Positions 47,901 to 57,647 of a stretch of 64,000 bases of DNA are shown here, piece by piece (within the stretch, counting starts at the first letter, position 1; each line of letters opens with the position of its first letter). Origin of the DNA: Parelaphostrongylus tenuis. Taxonomy: Eukaryota; Nematoda; Chromadorea; Rhabditida; Metastrongylidae. Made by a program: the position numbers and the translations under genes. The notes under the pieces are model-generated. The model was given only the letters and a program-made list of their open reading frames with translations. It was not told the DNA's origin and searched no databases. The stretch lies in contig JAHQIW010003758.1 in the NCBI GenBank assembly GCA_019055375.1, positions 391,101 through 455,100 of the forward strand. The letters are read 5' to 3'.

Positions 47901-50900
47901 TAAGCGAGTCGTATCGTCCCATGGTACACGTGAAAAATTACTGCCTGCTGTCTGAGAACGATTACTTTTAAGAACCGATCGATATCATTTTTATTTTCTA
48001 TGTCCCCTACACATCATTTGTGCAAATTCCAGAGCTTTTGACATTTCACAACCCATTTCGGCTTCAGCTTGGAAATTTTGTCCTCTCAATGAATGTAGCA
48101 AAATATTATTCGAGGGCACAAATCGGTTAACGGGAACAAGTAAATATTCGGCTCCATTTTTTGGACAGGAACTTTTTATGCGAAAGTTGGCAATCATTCG
48201 ATAGCTTAAATCTCTGGGTAAAGCAATATGTGTGCAGATTTTCAAAAATGGATGTTTGCAACTTTTTTAAAGAGAGGGAAACTTTTGTGTTTCACACACG
48301 AATTTTTATTCGCAAGACAGAGCTCTTTCTTTAGACCATCAGAAATTTCAATAGGGTAAGATTTGAAGATCCCAATGACATGTTTATTTTTTGGAAACAC
48401 CTCTTCTCTGCAGTGCGGCAGGGAGAGGAAGATACATATGCGAGCACGTGATCTTTGGCTAATTCACGGGCTGAGAGGTTAGCAGGGAGACTTGCCGCGA
48501 TCACCAATCGGTGAGGCCTACGTGAAGTGCGATTTCTGTTATCTGTCCAGAAATTCTTATTACGCTTTGGGAGAAACTCCATATTAAACGTTTTATTCTG
48601 ATACTAAAAGATTTTTCTTACACGTGAAGTGCCTTTCTTGCTTCCAGCGAAGTAAAAGGCTAATTGTGCAGCTGATGTAAAGTATAATTTTATTTTGAAT
48701 TTGACACCGTTATAAAAGGGCGTTATAAAAAGTTGGCCCTAGGCCGCACTAGCCAGAATCTTAAGCTATTAGGATTACTAACGTTCCTGTGAAAAGTCCT
48801 TATTGAGCGAATAGGGTCGAATAGTGATTTGTTCTCCTATAATCAAATTGAACTTATTCGAGCTTTTAGGTTGATACAAAAGTAATCGCGGTTTATGCAT
48901 TGTTGAAATCTGCTGTTCGACATTAAAACACCTTCTTAAGCATATATTGTTTTGTTACACATCTTTTAATGCGCATTTCTCTTTTCATGTTTCGTTGTTG
49001 ATAGCGTAATACTTTCTGCCTATTTCCTGTATATTTCAAACTACACAGGATGTTGACATAAAGCAAATCCGAGCAATTGACTTGTTCAATGTTAAAAGTC
49101 GTTGTAAAACAGTGGAGACAACTCGCAATATCAGTAACGCATTCGATTGAGGAATTACTAACAAACGTTTATTGCAGAGTACTCAAGAAGTCTCGTTAAA
49201 AAAAGGGGAAAGCCTTGAAGATGATGAACATAGTGACCGGCTAAAATATGTTGACAACGATCATTTGCAGGCGAATGACCTATGCTGATCCTTTCAAACC
49301 TACACGAGATGCTGCAGAAAAGCTTAATGTCGTTAATCCTACATTCGTTCGCTATTTCAGCGTATTGCAAAAGTGATTCCCCTCCCAATGTTGAATTTGG
49401 CCTAGTAAAGGCGTTCACACGAGGACTGCAAGAGAGCACAGGGAAAGGGTTGAAAAGGCACGGAATTTCTTGATTGACCGCATCAATAACTACTCAGATA
49501 TATCCAAATAGATGAATATTATGGAATGAAATTGCTGCTGAAGTGTGCAATAGATTCCAACTTTTGTTGATTCGTTTTCTTTCTAACGAAGAAAAATCTC
49601 AAACTTTATCCTTACCCCCTCCGCTCACAATGCTTGTCGATTTTCAATGTGTTAACTACCAAACTCTCAAAAATTGCGTTGACATTGACTGAGTGCTGAT
49701 CACGCTATGAGAAATAAATTCAATTGCAAAAAAAGAGATTCAGTTTGCCAGTCCATAACATAATTTGAGTATGAAAATAATTTTTGAAAATCTTCGTGTC
49801 TAAATAAAATCTCAAAAGATACAGGTTATGCTTTCAATTGTTCTTATCAAATTTCCCGCACGTCACTTGTTTGTTGGGTATCCTAGAAGGTAGAACATAT
49901 TTTCAGTTATAGAATTTACCAAGTTTCGATCCGACGAAATCCTGATGGAACATATCCCGATGTGCAGCAGCAGGAGCGGACTCTCTCGCATCAATAGCAA
50001 TACATTTGCCACTTGTCCTGCAAAATTTTGGCGAGCTCGCAAAGGATATTGTTTGATTTTTGAGGGCTCATGAATTTCGTAGGCAGGATAGAGCACTACG
50101 GTTCTCTTTATGTCTTCGAGTGGCCCTGATCACGGCATCTAAGAATGGGAGTTTCATTGACGCCTCTTCAGTTGGCAGTTATTAGAGTTTATGAGGAAGA
50201 GAAAGCTTTCGTCAGTGCGATTTTGACTGATGAAGTGGCTTACCGGCAACGTATAGAGCCCAATACACGCGTTCCGGCCTTGGCAGCCTCGTCAGTCAGG
50301 CTGTACTCTTCGTTTAGCCAGTTCTCTTGGAAAAATTAACCCTTATATAGAGTTGACGACGACGAATATTTCACACGTGCCATTGAGTCAAAAAATCATT
50401 GAATGGCAGTGTTTAACACACGACTGCTCTTGGCTGGCATTGTTGAATATATCATGCCTTAAATTTCGAGTGTTTCAAGGACTACGCTCAAGTTTCAATA
50501 TGCCTGATAATCATTTTTAAGGATTGGCAAAGGACGAAGGTACTGCTCGACTGACGAGGCTGTCAAGGCCGAAGCACGTGTGTCTGGCTCTATAAGTTGC
50601 CTTATAACAGACCACATGCATCGCTTAAAATGATTATCACGTTTACCGCAAGTTGCACATAGTCCTAAGAAAACGCTCAAAGCGAAGGGTCATTTCAGAC
50701 ATGTCTAGTGTTATATTCTCATTCAGGAGGTAATTACGTTTTAGTTTTGTCGGAGCATGAGATCAAACAACGGCCGTTTATTCATTACAGAGTACCCCTG
50801 CCCAGTGCGCCACACTCCGCTCAACAAGCGAATGTGCCATATCACCGCTTGACTGCGAAAAGGTAGGCGGAAAAACAGAATTAATAGTGAGAGGCAAATA

Positions 50901-51712
50901 TCAAAGACTAGATGATAGTGCCCACCTGTTGTATATCGTCATAAGAAATCCACCTCCTAGTCCGCTTGACTGAGGATTTGTCACTCCCAGACAGAACATT
51001 GCAGCCACTGCAGCATCAATGGCATTTCCTCGACGTTTTAGAATATCACTAGAATAATAGCCTTCAATTTATACATTGTTTAGTATAAAGTATTTCTTTT
51101 TTAGAGCTGAATGAAGTGGATTATCACTAAGAGTTTATGTATAGAAAATAAAAGTTTCAGTTATTTTGTTGCCAAATGCACGTGGTGCAAAAATAGTTCT
51201 GAAAATAGTCTATCAAAGAATAACAGAATTTCCAGCACTCAGTGATTTAAGCGCTGTCTGACTGCCTACAGAGACGGCAGATTGCCGAAAGAGTATCTTT
51301 AAGAATGTTAGAAATGAGTATTTTAGTCTAGATCATCTGAAGAAATGCTCTAAGAGCACATAAAAATTTAGTATATAAATTTGAGTAGAACGCGGTTTAA
51401 ATACGATACTTTCTTTTGCGACAAGTTTGAATACCGCACCCTCCAATTTCAGAGCAGATCTGATGATCAGTTGTGATAGCAGCTTTCTTGAACTTCCCTT
51501 CGACACTTGCAGATGGTGATGGCCAGTCAAATGGCACACCATTTCTGATAAACTGAAAAATATTGAAGCTAATCGTAGTTAGATCTAGTGAATACCATGA
51601 ATAGAGGACGTCGCTCAGACCTACCGCTTCATTTGCAGGATAAGTGAAGAAAAACACCAGTGTGACAAGGATGAACATAACCAACAGCGCTGCGCTTAGA
51701 GTGAAGACGAAT
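35788..51712 (-). CDS. ggt: Gamma-glutamyltransferase GGT-A, complete 16-exon gene
   Basis: Membrane ectoenzyme that hydrolyses or transfers the gamma-glutamyl group of glutathione and its conjugates. Exons, read high to low: 51712-51625, 51552-51440, 51048-50926, 50017-49920, 47264-47196, 46786-46657, 46560-46394, 45057-44905, 43800-43707, 41039-40892, 39530-39448, 39222-39136, 37773-37674, 37015-36959, 36885-36772, 35943-35788. All have GT/AG borders and phases join without a stop. From the ATG at 51678 the product is 581 residues (human GGT1 569): signal anchor 3-13, substrate-binding Arg108 in IDARE, nucleophile Thr389 in DYGTSH, Asn409 in STIN, Glu428 and Asp431 in NDEMDD, Ser459-Ser460 in PMSSM, Gly482-Gly483 in GGSGGS, and C-terminus PSGY. 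These match human residues with an offset of 1, then 8, then 9. Oddity: Arg62 replaces the first Gly of the usual RGGN motif. Start and an upstream 5' exon are inferred; the family call is firm. Confidence 0.94.
35944..36771 (-). other. GGT-A intron 15
   Basis: Occupied largely by the family-3 SINE and its tandem tail copies, plus a B-box-like fragment GTGGGTTAAATTCTCGC at 36.65 kb. Confidence 0.7.
36060..36360 (-). mobile_element. tRNA-derived SINE, family 3, in GGT-A intron 15
   Basis: Minus strand copy with GAATCGAACCAGCGTTTCAT (B box complement) and GCTCTACCACTACACCACAG (A box complement). The word CATTTTTCGCA(C)TGTTATGA-like occurs at both ends. Two extra tandem copies of the tail (TTTTTGCTCACCACTC) follow at 36385-36460. 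Confidence 0.7.
37774..39135 (-). other. GGT-A intron 12
   Basis: Holds the unassigned open segment at 38.0-38.1 kb. Nothing else recognised. Confidence 0.6.
37994..38143 (-). CDS. Short open segment in GGT-A intron 12, unassigned
   Basis: ATG-to-stop frame of about 45 codons with [20 protein letters not shown] and [15 protein letters not shown]. It is not part of GGT: exons 12 and 13 join in frame without it. No family recognised. Confidence 0.2.
39448..39530 (-). CDS. ggt: GGT-A exon 11: autoprocessing site and catalytic Thr389
   Basis: Translates as [16 protein letters not shown] followed by [11 protein letters not shown]. In GGTs the proenzyme cleaves itself just before the Thr of the G-T motif, and that Thr becomes the N-terminal nucleophile of the small subunit. 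Cleavage here would give subunits of about 388 and 193 residues. Acceptor TTACAG, donor GTAGTT. Confidence 0.93.
40130..40395 (-). mobile_element. tRNA-derived SINE, family 1, in GGT-A intron 10
   Basis: Minus strand head GGGGGCCGATGGCCGTGTGG then TTAGTGATGCTCGACACGGG. Lies antisense-neutral within the intron, in the same strand sense as the gene. Confidence 0.6.
41040..43706 (-). other. GGT-A intron 9, longest intron
   Basis: Contains hairpin dimer 3, the inverted dispersed repeat at 42.0 kb, and a GC-rich patch at 42400-42490 (GGTCGATCGCGCCAACTGCC). The left edge of duplication unit 2 falls within it. Confidence 0.6.
41150..41275. mobile_element. Palindromic tRNA-SINE dimer, hairpin 3, partly deleted
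   Basis: GGAGTGCTGTGCAAAAACG at the left is mirrored only by CGTTTTGCACAGCACTCC at the right; the inner part of the right arm is missing. In GGT-A intron 9. Confidence 0.7.
44185..44395. repeat. Foldback with short microsatellite in GGT-A intron 8
   Basis: Counterpart of the 985-1200 element: GGTAGTAGTAGCAGTAGTAA, CACCTTCTTCGGGAACC, then GAGGTAGCCGAAACGTTAGT and TATTACTACTAGTACTGC. The microsatellite is much shorter than in unit 1. Confidence 0.6.
45273..45320 (+). ncRNA. Type I hammerhead ribozyme, copy 1
   Basis: Stem I GUGCUA (45273-45278) pairs with UAGCAC (45315-45320). Core CUGAUGA is 45279-45285. Stem II GUCC/GGAC (45286-45289, 45295-45298) closes a CAAUA loop. Core GAAA is 45299-45302. 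Stem III UAGG/CCUA (45303-45306, 45309-45312) is short with a minimal CG loop, and the terminal A-U pair is followed by A, giving cleavage site AUA at 45312-45314. All invariant core positions are present and predicted cleavage is after 45314. A short stem III in a type I fold is typical of retroelement hammerheads that work best as tandem or dimeric forms. Confidence 0.95.
45556..45603 (+). ncRNA. Type I hammerhead ribozyme, copy 2
   Basis: Base-for-base repeat of copy 1, displaced by 283 nt: stem I 45556-45561 with 45598-45603, CUGAUGA 45562-45568, stem II GUCC/GGAC, GAAA, short stem III, and AUA cleavage after 45597. Two intact ribozymes in tandem are what is needed to excise a unit-length RNA. 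Confidence 0.95.
47715..47832 (+). mobile_element. tRNA-derived SINE, family 4, fragment in GGT-A intron 4
   Basis: GGTGATAGTGGAACGGTTCG, then GTGGGTCCTAGCTGACGCAG and TTTTGCACATCACTTTACAT with the GGGTATATTATAACGCC end. Confidence 0.6.
48866..49480 (+). mobile_element. mariner 5' end: terminal inverted repeat plus N-terminal transposase relic
   Basis: TTAGGTTGATACAAAAGTAATCGCGGTTT-type mariner terminus begins at 48866. Downstream (49.06-49.37 kb) the broken translation [39 protein letters not shown] and LQKSLMSL follows the two helix-turn-helix motifs and the acidic linker of mariner transposases. No DDE domain and no right terminus found. Sits in intron 4 of GGT-A; no equivalent in GGT-B. 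Confidence 0.75.
50220..50670. repeat. Foldback repeat in GGT-A intron 3
   Basis: 50230-50340 and 50520-50640 are diverged inverted copies; both translate in mirrored frames to an IEP-x-TR-x-x-AL-x-ASSV signature. Single diverged relatives occur at about 44.54-44.74 kb and 27.40-27.50 kb. Probably a MITE family with no coding role. Confidence 0.5.
50926..51048 (-). CDS. ggt: GGT-A exon 3: glycine-rich [12 protein letters not shown] segment
   Basis: Encodes [18 protein letters not shown], then the Cys-Leu-Gly-Val-Thr-Asn-Pro-Gln stretch and [14 protein letters not shown], the hallmark N-terminal GGT block. The matching GGT-B exon is 6658-6536 and reads KRGGN. The two exons share long runs of identical bases, synonymous sites included. 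Confidence 0.93.
51625..51712 (-). CDS. ggt: GGT-A exon 1: signal-anchor exon with probable start Met
   Basis: Acceptor CTTCAG precedes 51712 and donor GTAGGT follows 51625. The ATG at 51678 opens [18 protein letters not shown], an 18-residue hydrophobic segment that fits the very short cytoplasmic tail plus transmembrane anchor of GGTs. Because an AG acceptor lies only 34 nt upstream of the ATG, this may be the trans-spliced first exon; a cis-spliced upstream 5' exon is the alternative. The GGT-B counterpart is 7327-7239, with Met at 7292. Confidence 0.75.
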
Positions 51713-52004
51713 CTGAAGTCAGTGTTATTGTTAAAAAAATATTTTCACAATGTAATACACGTCACAGCTGAATAATATTTCGCTATTTTTCCAGAAACAT
51801 AAGTAGCGACAAAGTCATACGCTCTAAACGATCCTAAAAGAGAGCAGTTATCCGGACGATATTGCAAAAAATACTGCAAAAGGAAAGATCTGAAAATTTT
51901 GTAGTTCGTTGATTTCAGCATTGATACAATTTTTTCTTCCCACTAACGCTTATAACTCTATTCAATTCTTTGTCAAGTTTTGGTCTAGAATCTGTCATTT
52001 ATCT

Positions 52005-53095
52005 GTTTTTTTTTCAGTTCTGCTTAAGTTTTAGAGCGATAGAAGTCAACGTATCGCGCTAGTTGAGTTGCACATGAAGGGGATGAAAGCGGCTGACATT
52101 GTTAAGTGACTGGTTCAAAAGCATCAAGTGTTTACACAACAGTGAAACGTTGTTAAAAGACTGAAGGGACTAAGGACCATCCTCGAAAAGGTCGGCCAAT
52201 CACCTTATCTACTCCACAAAACATTGCGAAGATTCAATGGCCAATTTCACGAAGTGCGGATTACTTGATGCGCAAAATGGCTCGTGATCAACTAGTAGGG
52301 CTTAAGAAATACTGTTGAAAATATGCTGAAGATGCACAGCTACAAAGTATCTCACGTCACAAGACACACTTTCCGCACAAAATTATGAAGGAAGAACGGC
52401 TTTCAAAATCTCGCCGAATTATTTGCCTAATCGTTGGGTGCTCGTCTAACAAAGATGCTTTTCACGAATGAGAAGAAATTCACTGCTAAACCACTCTACA
52501 ATAATCAGTACTGGCGTCAACTTTTTCATAGGGTTAGAAAAAGTCTGCCGTATCAAAAACCGTCAACCGCAGTTTTTTCTCCTATTTCCATGATGGTTTG
52601 GAACAAATTTCCGCCTCCGGTAAGACGCCGTTGACCTACATCAACCGATACGCCAAATCAACGCTGCCAACTATCACTAGCAAGTTTTACACGACCTCCT
52701 GAAGCTTTGGAGTACTCAGCGATTTGGCGCCGATTTACGCTCTAGCAAGACTGGGCTCTTGCGTATTCAACCCGCTCAAAGATTGCCATTTGTCAAGAGC
52801 TGTTCCCCGACCCGTTTAGAACAAGGACATATGGGCATTCAAAGACGCCAGATCTCAGTTCAGTGGATAAATTCGTGGTCCAAACAGAAGAAGAAAGTCA
52901 CGGGCACTCGCTACAGTACCGTAGACGCGTCCGAAACGGCTTTAACACTCTCTTGCGACGAAATTACGGTGGGAACGTGTGTAAGCATCGTTGGAAATTT
53001 TCACAAGCGACTTGGTAAATGAAAGGAGGCAATTTTAGAAGTTTGTTTTAAGATTTTTTGTTACAAGTGCTGATCTAGTAAACCTATTTATTCCT
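52005..53095 (+). pseudogene. maT/Tc1-mariner-like transposase relic, copy 2
   Basis: Same element in unit 2: MKAADIVK at 52.08 kb, STPQNIAKIQWP at 52.21 kb, MRKMARDQ, TNEKKFTAKPLYN at 52.45 kb, SMMVWNKFPP at 52.59 kb and a C-terminal RWERV segment near 52.97 kb. Frames are broken. It was present before the duplication because unit 1 holds it at the same place. Confidence 0.8.
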
Positions 53096-53344
53096 TGAAC
53101 TCAATAAACTTTATTGTTTATGCAGTAATTTTTCTGCAATTAAAAAATCTGGAAAATTATCAAAACTTTTACTCATGCTGTATATAAGGATATTAGACAA
53201 TCAAAATTTATTTTGCAGTCCATTCTTTCTGTTTATGTTCATGAAATATTCTTTTCGAAAACTGAGCTATCATATACCATTTCAAGGAAGAGTGTTGTTT
53301 CAAGGACATCGAGAGCAAAAAATTTAATTCAACAATTTTAAATA

Positions 53345-53563
53345 TTGAATCACACAGTTACATGCATTGGAGCATCAATGGAATATGCGGGCGGGAAGTA
53401 CCATGACTCTGCAGTTCAAGTTTGCTTCGGTAAATTCCGTCGTGAAGAATATGAATGGTGGTATGGAAGCGGGCACGCGTTTCTGTTTTTGGACGATTTA
53501 ATGAAAGCAAGTAAACGCATAACTGTCAGGAATTCCATAGAAGGGCTCAGTGTAAACACCTGA
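53345..53563 (+). CDS. Short ORF shared by the three duplicated segments, function unknown
   Basis: 72 codons, with SAVQVCFGKFRREEYEWWYG and KASKRITVRNSIEGLSVNT. A diverged version with a stop is at 8880-9062 in unit 1 and an indel-broken version at 62281-62485 in the inverted arm. Probably part of an old transposon. It lies between the maT and RTE relics. Confidence 0.3.
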   Translation: MNHTVTCIGASMEYAGGKYHDSAVQVCFGKFRREEYEWWYGSGHAFLFLDDLMKASKRITVRNSIEGLSVNT

Positions 53564-54723
53564 ACTATTTTTGGCATCTGAAAGAGATTTTGAAGTTGAC
53601 GAAGGTCGATCACCTAAAAAAATTGTTGTTATGAGGTGCCTCTTGGTGCTTCTCGTGCGCAGCTGAATTTCTTCTCTTCCGTATTGTGATACACGACTGA
53701 AAATAGATCTTCTAGGGGCAACAAGAAATATATTCCCTACGATGATAAGCGACGATTGGTAGGGGGATGGTCGACCTTGGAGGAAAACTAACGGCATTTT
53801 CTTATTCCTAAACTGCACTAATAAAAATAATAACAACTGTTTGGTGATCTGCTCCTATTGTAGTCCATCAAAGCTTTCTCAATTTAAGCACAAATACAAC
53901 GAAAGTACTTCTAGAATGTCGACGAAATGCACTGAGAAGAGCAGGACGGCGCTTACAATAGTAAACAAAAAGGGTCAATCAACAATAACGTGAATCTTCA
54001 CGACACATTGGCGACATTGCAAAAGTAGGAAGTGTTGAGCTACGAGACCTTCGTGAACGTCGAACAGTGAAACGGTGACTCAAAGGGTCTAATTCGCCAC
54101 GTCGAGGACGATTTTTGATTACCAAGTATATGTCGGTGTCAGTACGGCATTGTTATAAAGTTGAATATTATGAGTTAAACTAAGTTATTCAATGGTTCGG
54201 ACTTTCGTGATATTTGCAAATAGCCGTCCGGCTCATGTCATAGGTCTCCCAGTATCCAATGGCTCAAATTTGTGTGAATAGATCTTCTTATTTGAGGCTA
54301 ATAATGCAACGACAACAAGATCACGGTCATCTTAAAGTTCAGTTGCAAGAAATATGAACATTAAGATAGCCCGTAAATAGAGATTGTATACCTTACAAGT
54401 AGGAACAACAAAGGCAAGGTTTCTCTTGCGATAGCCCTCAATTAGTACGATAAAAAAGAGTGGTATCATTGATTGTCAACTGTGAGAATGTGGTTAAGAA
54501 CAATTTTGTGAAGGAATGCAGATGCGGTTTTTTCGAAATTATTCATCAATGAGGATTATAAATTGCAAATAGAGTATTTTGACAACGAACAAAATCTGCT
54601 GAGATACCTAGAGTAGTAAAACGTTCTCGTCATAAGCCAGAGACTGTAGGGTGCGATTTAGGTACGATTCGCACTCAGTGGTCTGAAGAACTTACACCAA
54701 AAATTTAATTTGTGATAGAATAG

Positions 54724-54975
54724 ACAGGGCCGCCGTGGCCGAGTGGTTGTGATGCTTGTCGCGGCGCTCATGGAGGCGAACTCCAAACCCAACTTTCTTT
54801 GGCTGTCAACAACAACACCCTATAAAAAGCCACAGCAAGGCTGATCACGTGACTGCAAGGGTACTCGCTCAACGAGCATTCTAGGACGTTCAAGAAGAAG
54901 CCCAAACAGCGTTTTGAATGCTCGAAGTACTAGCATTCGCAGAGTGAAAGAAAAACACTGTGAAGATAAATTAAG
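54724..54975 (+). mobile_element. tRNA-derived SINE, family 1
   Basis: Starts GGCCGCCGTGGCCGAGTGG (A box) with GATGCTTGTCGCGGCGCTCA, and the tail ends near GAGTGAAAGAAAAACACTGT. Best preserved copy of the family in the window. Confidence 0.8.
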
Positions 54976-55459
54976 GAATGTCTACAAATAGAATAGACAA
55001 AACATTGAGCGTGGAGCAGTAAAAAAGGAATATTCAAAGGGCATTGTTTGAAGATTTAGATTGTTCGTACTGAGGTAGAGAAAATTTATATAGTTCATAC
55101 CGATATTTTGGCGGCGTCGATTCTGCTGCTGAAGATGGCAGCATATTTTCGAAAACATGATATAATACATACTTCCCAGTGAAGTGCATAAGAGCCTGCT
55201 ATACTTCTTATCTCAGTTCCACGTGCATAAAAAAGTATTGATTGGAAAGTTTTATACCAAACTTTCCTTCCACAACCCATCTAGGACCTCGAATTTTTCA
55301 CTGGCCAGGAATCCCCCGATTCTAGTCTCTGAAGATCCACTTGCGACTGGAAGCATGAAAAAAAGATACAGATCCAGGAACTGCCAACATCACTGCTTTC
55401 CCTTACATCTGGTGGCTACCATCTGCGTATCGTTCTCTCAGGACATGTGACGTTATACT

Positions 55460-57050
55460 TTTAGGAAGTAAAAATCCCACATAAGTGGAGGACTTCGCAC
55501 GTCGACATCCTTTTCAAAATAAGCAGCAGAAAGGATTTATGCAATTGTCGCCTATATGCCTGTCAAGTGTTCTCTACAAGCTTTTTGCGAAGATCATTGT
55601 CTTGCGCATGTAAAGGCCTTGCACTAGCAACAGTCGGTTCAGCAAACAGTTTTGAAAAGGATTTTGTTCCATGAACAACATCCAAACCGTGTCAGGTCGT
55701 TGAAGTCTGTCGGAATAAGCGTGTGGCCTCTGTCCTAAACCTTTCACTATGAAAAAGCGAGTGACAGCTACGAAACAAATGCAATCCTGTCAGCGCTCGT
55801 CCTTCAAGGCGTGATGTATTCTATACACGAACATCAGCTGACTGCCATTGAAACTGCAGCACAAGAATACGGCTATGCTTTAGACCCTTCACCGTGCCTA
55901 CAGAAATTGGGATTCTGTAAGGCCGCAGAGACTATATCGTCAAAGCTATTCACTAGGCACTAAGATATATAACGAAGTGCTTACTAAGACGAAAAAGGCA
56001 TACTTTTTGACTGGAAATTTATCACTGAAGCAGAGACGATCTCCAATGAACCCAACGAAGTGAGAAAAAAAGACTAAGCTGCGCAAAAACAGGAAAAAAT
56101 TTATTTCATGACAAATCTATAGTGCAAAGGTAAACAAATTGAAGTGGATGGTTCTTTGAATGCGGAGACCACATCGTACATGTACTGCGGACGTTCAGTG
56201 ATCATGGAGAACAACATGAAGGAGGGACTAAGCAGAAGAACGAGAGCGTGGCCGCAGTTTCGCCTTTTATAAAACTTTCCGGCCAAGTAGTGAACCCCAA
56301 ACTTCGCGCTCACCTATTTGATTTAACAGTCCTCCGAGCGTTTTGTTATGAAACGGAGAAACGAGCTGATACTGCAACCACGTCAAGAAATCTGAGCAAT
56401 ATTCACACAGGAGCTTGAGCGATATCTTCTCATTTTAGCGGCGCTCATAACGTCTAGTCAGCTTGCGCAGCTCAGAGATCTCAAACCTTTGCCGCCTTCG
56501 TAATCCAGAAATACATCGCAGCGGAATAGAAGTGGATTATCTGCATAATAAAAAGAACATCTTAGAGATGAAGGAAAGGAACAGTGATGTAAACTCCAAA
56601 AGAATGCAGACACCTCTTCGAAGGCCATCCAAGAAGATGGGAAAACGTGTATAAGGCTGACGACAACCATATTCAAGCACAGATGGCAACTAGTTAGAAG
56701 CACGGAATTGGCCTCGCGTACATTGCCATGGGCGAAACAGACCACCACCACGGACGGCATTTATAAGAGAGCAAAATGTATAAAAACTATGCTGTGGCTC
56801 GCAATACCAGTGAAGACGCTTGTCTAGGTATCTGAGTAGTAAAGCAACGAGAAAGCCAATCCTAACTGAACTGGGAAAAGTTGCTCACAAAATTTAATTT
56901 TGCCAATTGAGTTTATGGCGCTATTACAAAGGGCCTGACGCAACACATGCTGTTCATCTACTCTACACACGTTTGCAAGATGTTCTCTCTTAAATCTGCT
57001 AAATCTTTCATATGCGGTTGTGATATTCACTTTATATCGGACACCCTAAC
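55460..57050 (+). pseudogene. RTE-type LINE relic, copy 2
   Basis: Equivalent of the unit 1 relic. Recognisable pieces are KIPHKWRTSHVDILF (55.49 kb), RLYACQVFSTSFLRRSLS, the YTRTSADCH strand, KRADTATTSRN (56.36 kb), HPRRWENVYKADDN (56.63 kb) and the 3' tail near 56.83 kb. No intact frame over 100 codons. Confidence 0.75.
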
Positions 57051-57647
57051 CTGATTTGTCGACCTTTACACTGGAATCTACCGAACTGATCAAACAAGAT
57101 TTCGGAACTTCATGAGAACTTTATTCCACTGCTATCGCGATCAAATGAGGACAATAAGTAATGTTATGGACTGATTGCCATTTTTAGAGGAAGTATGTGA
57201 TACCATACACTGCAATCCTCTATACAATCACACTAATAGACATTGCGGTGAAAATGTCAGAGCGTTAGTGCAAAGTTCTTTTTCGAATCATGACTTCAAA
57301 GAGAGTAAAGTCGGCTTTCTATTTCAAGAATACCAGGATAATATTTTTGAAGAGCTTGCAAATCACGTTTTGCCAGCTTTTGACCATCTGTGAAAAGCCT
57401 TTGATCACCCTTGCCAGCAGACTATTACCACTAATAAGTAATCTTTATTATGTTTCTCGACGGTGATTCAGCCAGTGAATACAAGGTTTCCGTAGAAAAT
57501 ACAATGATTATGAGTCAAATGTGGTCGCATTTTGATAGAAAAAACCAATTAGAGAATTGGAAATGTTCTCTTTTGAGAGAAATGCGAGAACCGGCACGAT
57601 AATTGTAGAATTAAAAACTAATAAAGGCAGCCTGTTATTACACTTCA

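Larger units (their letters stand above)
47265..49919 (-). other. GGT-A intron 4
   Basis: Holds the family-4 SINE fragment and the mariner 5' end. A GC-richer patch at 48.40-48.54 kb with an 83-codon minus-strand ORF is unassigned. Confidence 0.6.
53096..55459 (+). other. Intergenic upstream of GGT-A, decayed repeats
   Basis: Shared with unit 1 and the inverted arm. Contains the 72-codon ORF, RHIGDIAKVGSVELRDLRER fragments at 54.0 kb possibly from the RTE 5' part, and the SINE at 54724. No intact gene and no clear GGT-A promoter. Confidence 0.5.
51886..57647 (+). repeat. Left arm of large inverted repeat
   Basis: Bases from 51886 (AGATCTGAAAATTTTGTAG) to 57647 (CACTTCA) recur in reverse complement from 64000 down to 58137. 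The arm holds the maT relic, a conserved ORF, a SINE and the RTE relic. The outer end is unknown because the window stops while the arms still match. Confidence 0.93.

Noticed and set aside
50229..50260. CTGATGA at 50231 as another hammerhead core
   Set aside because: No stem II closing to a GAAA and no NUH-paired stem I or III around it. The same holds for CTGATGAG at 24258 and CTGATGA on the minus strand near 11690.
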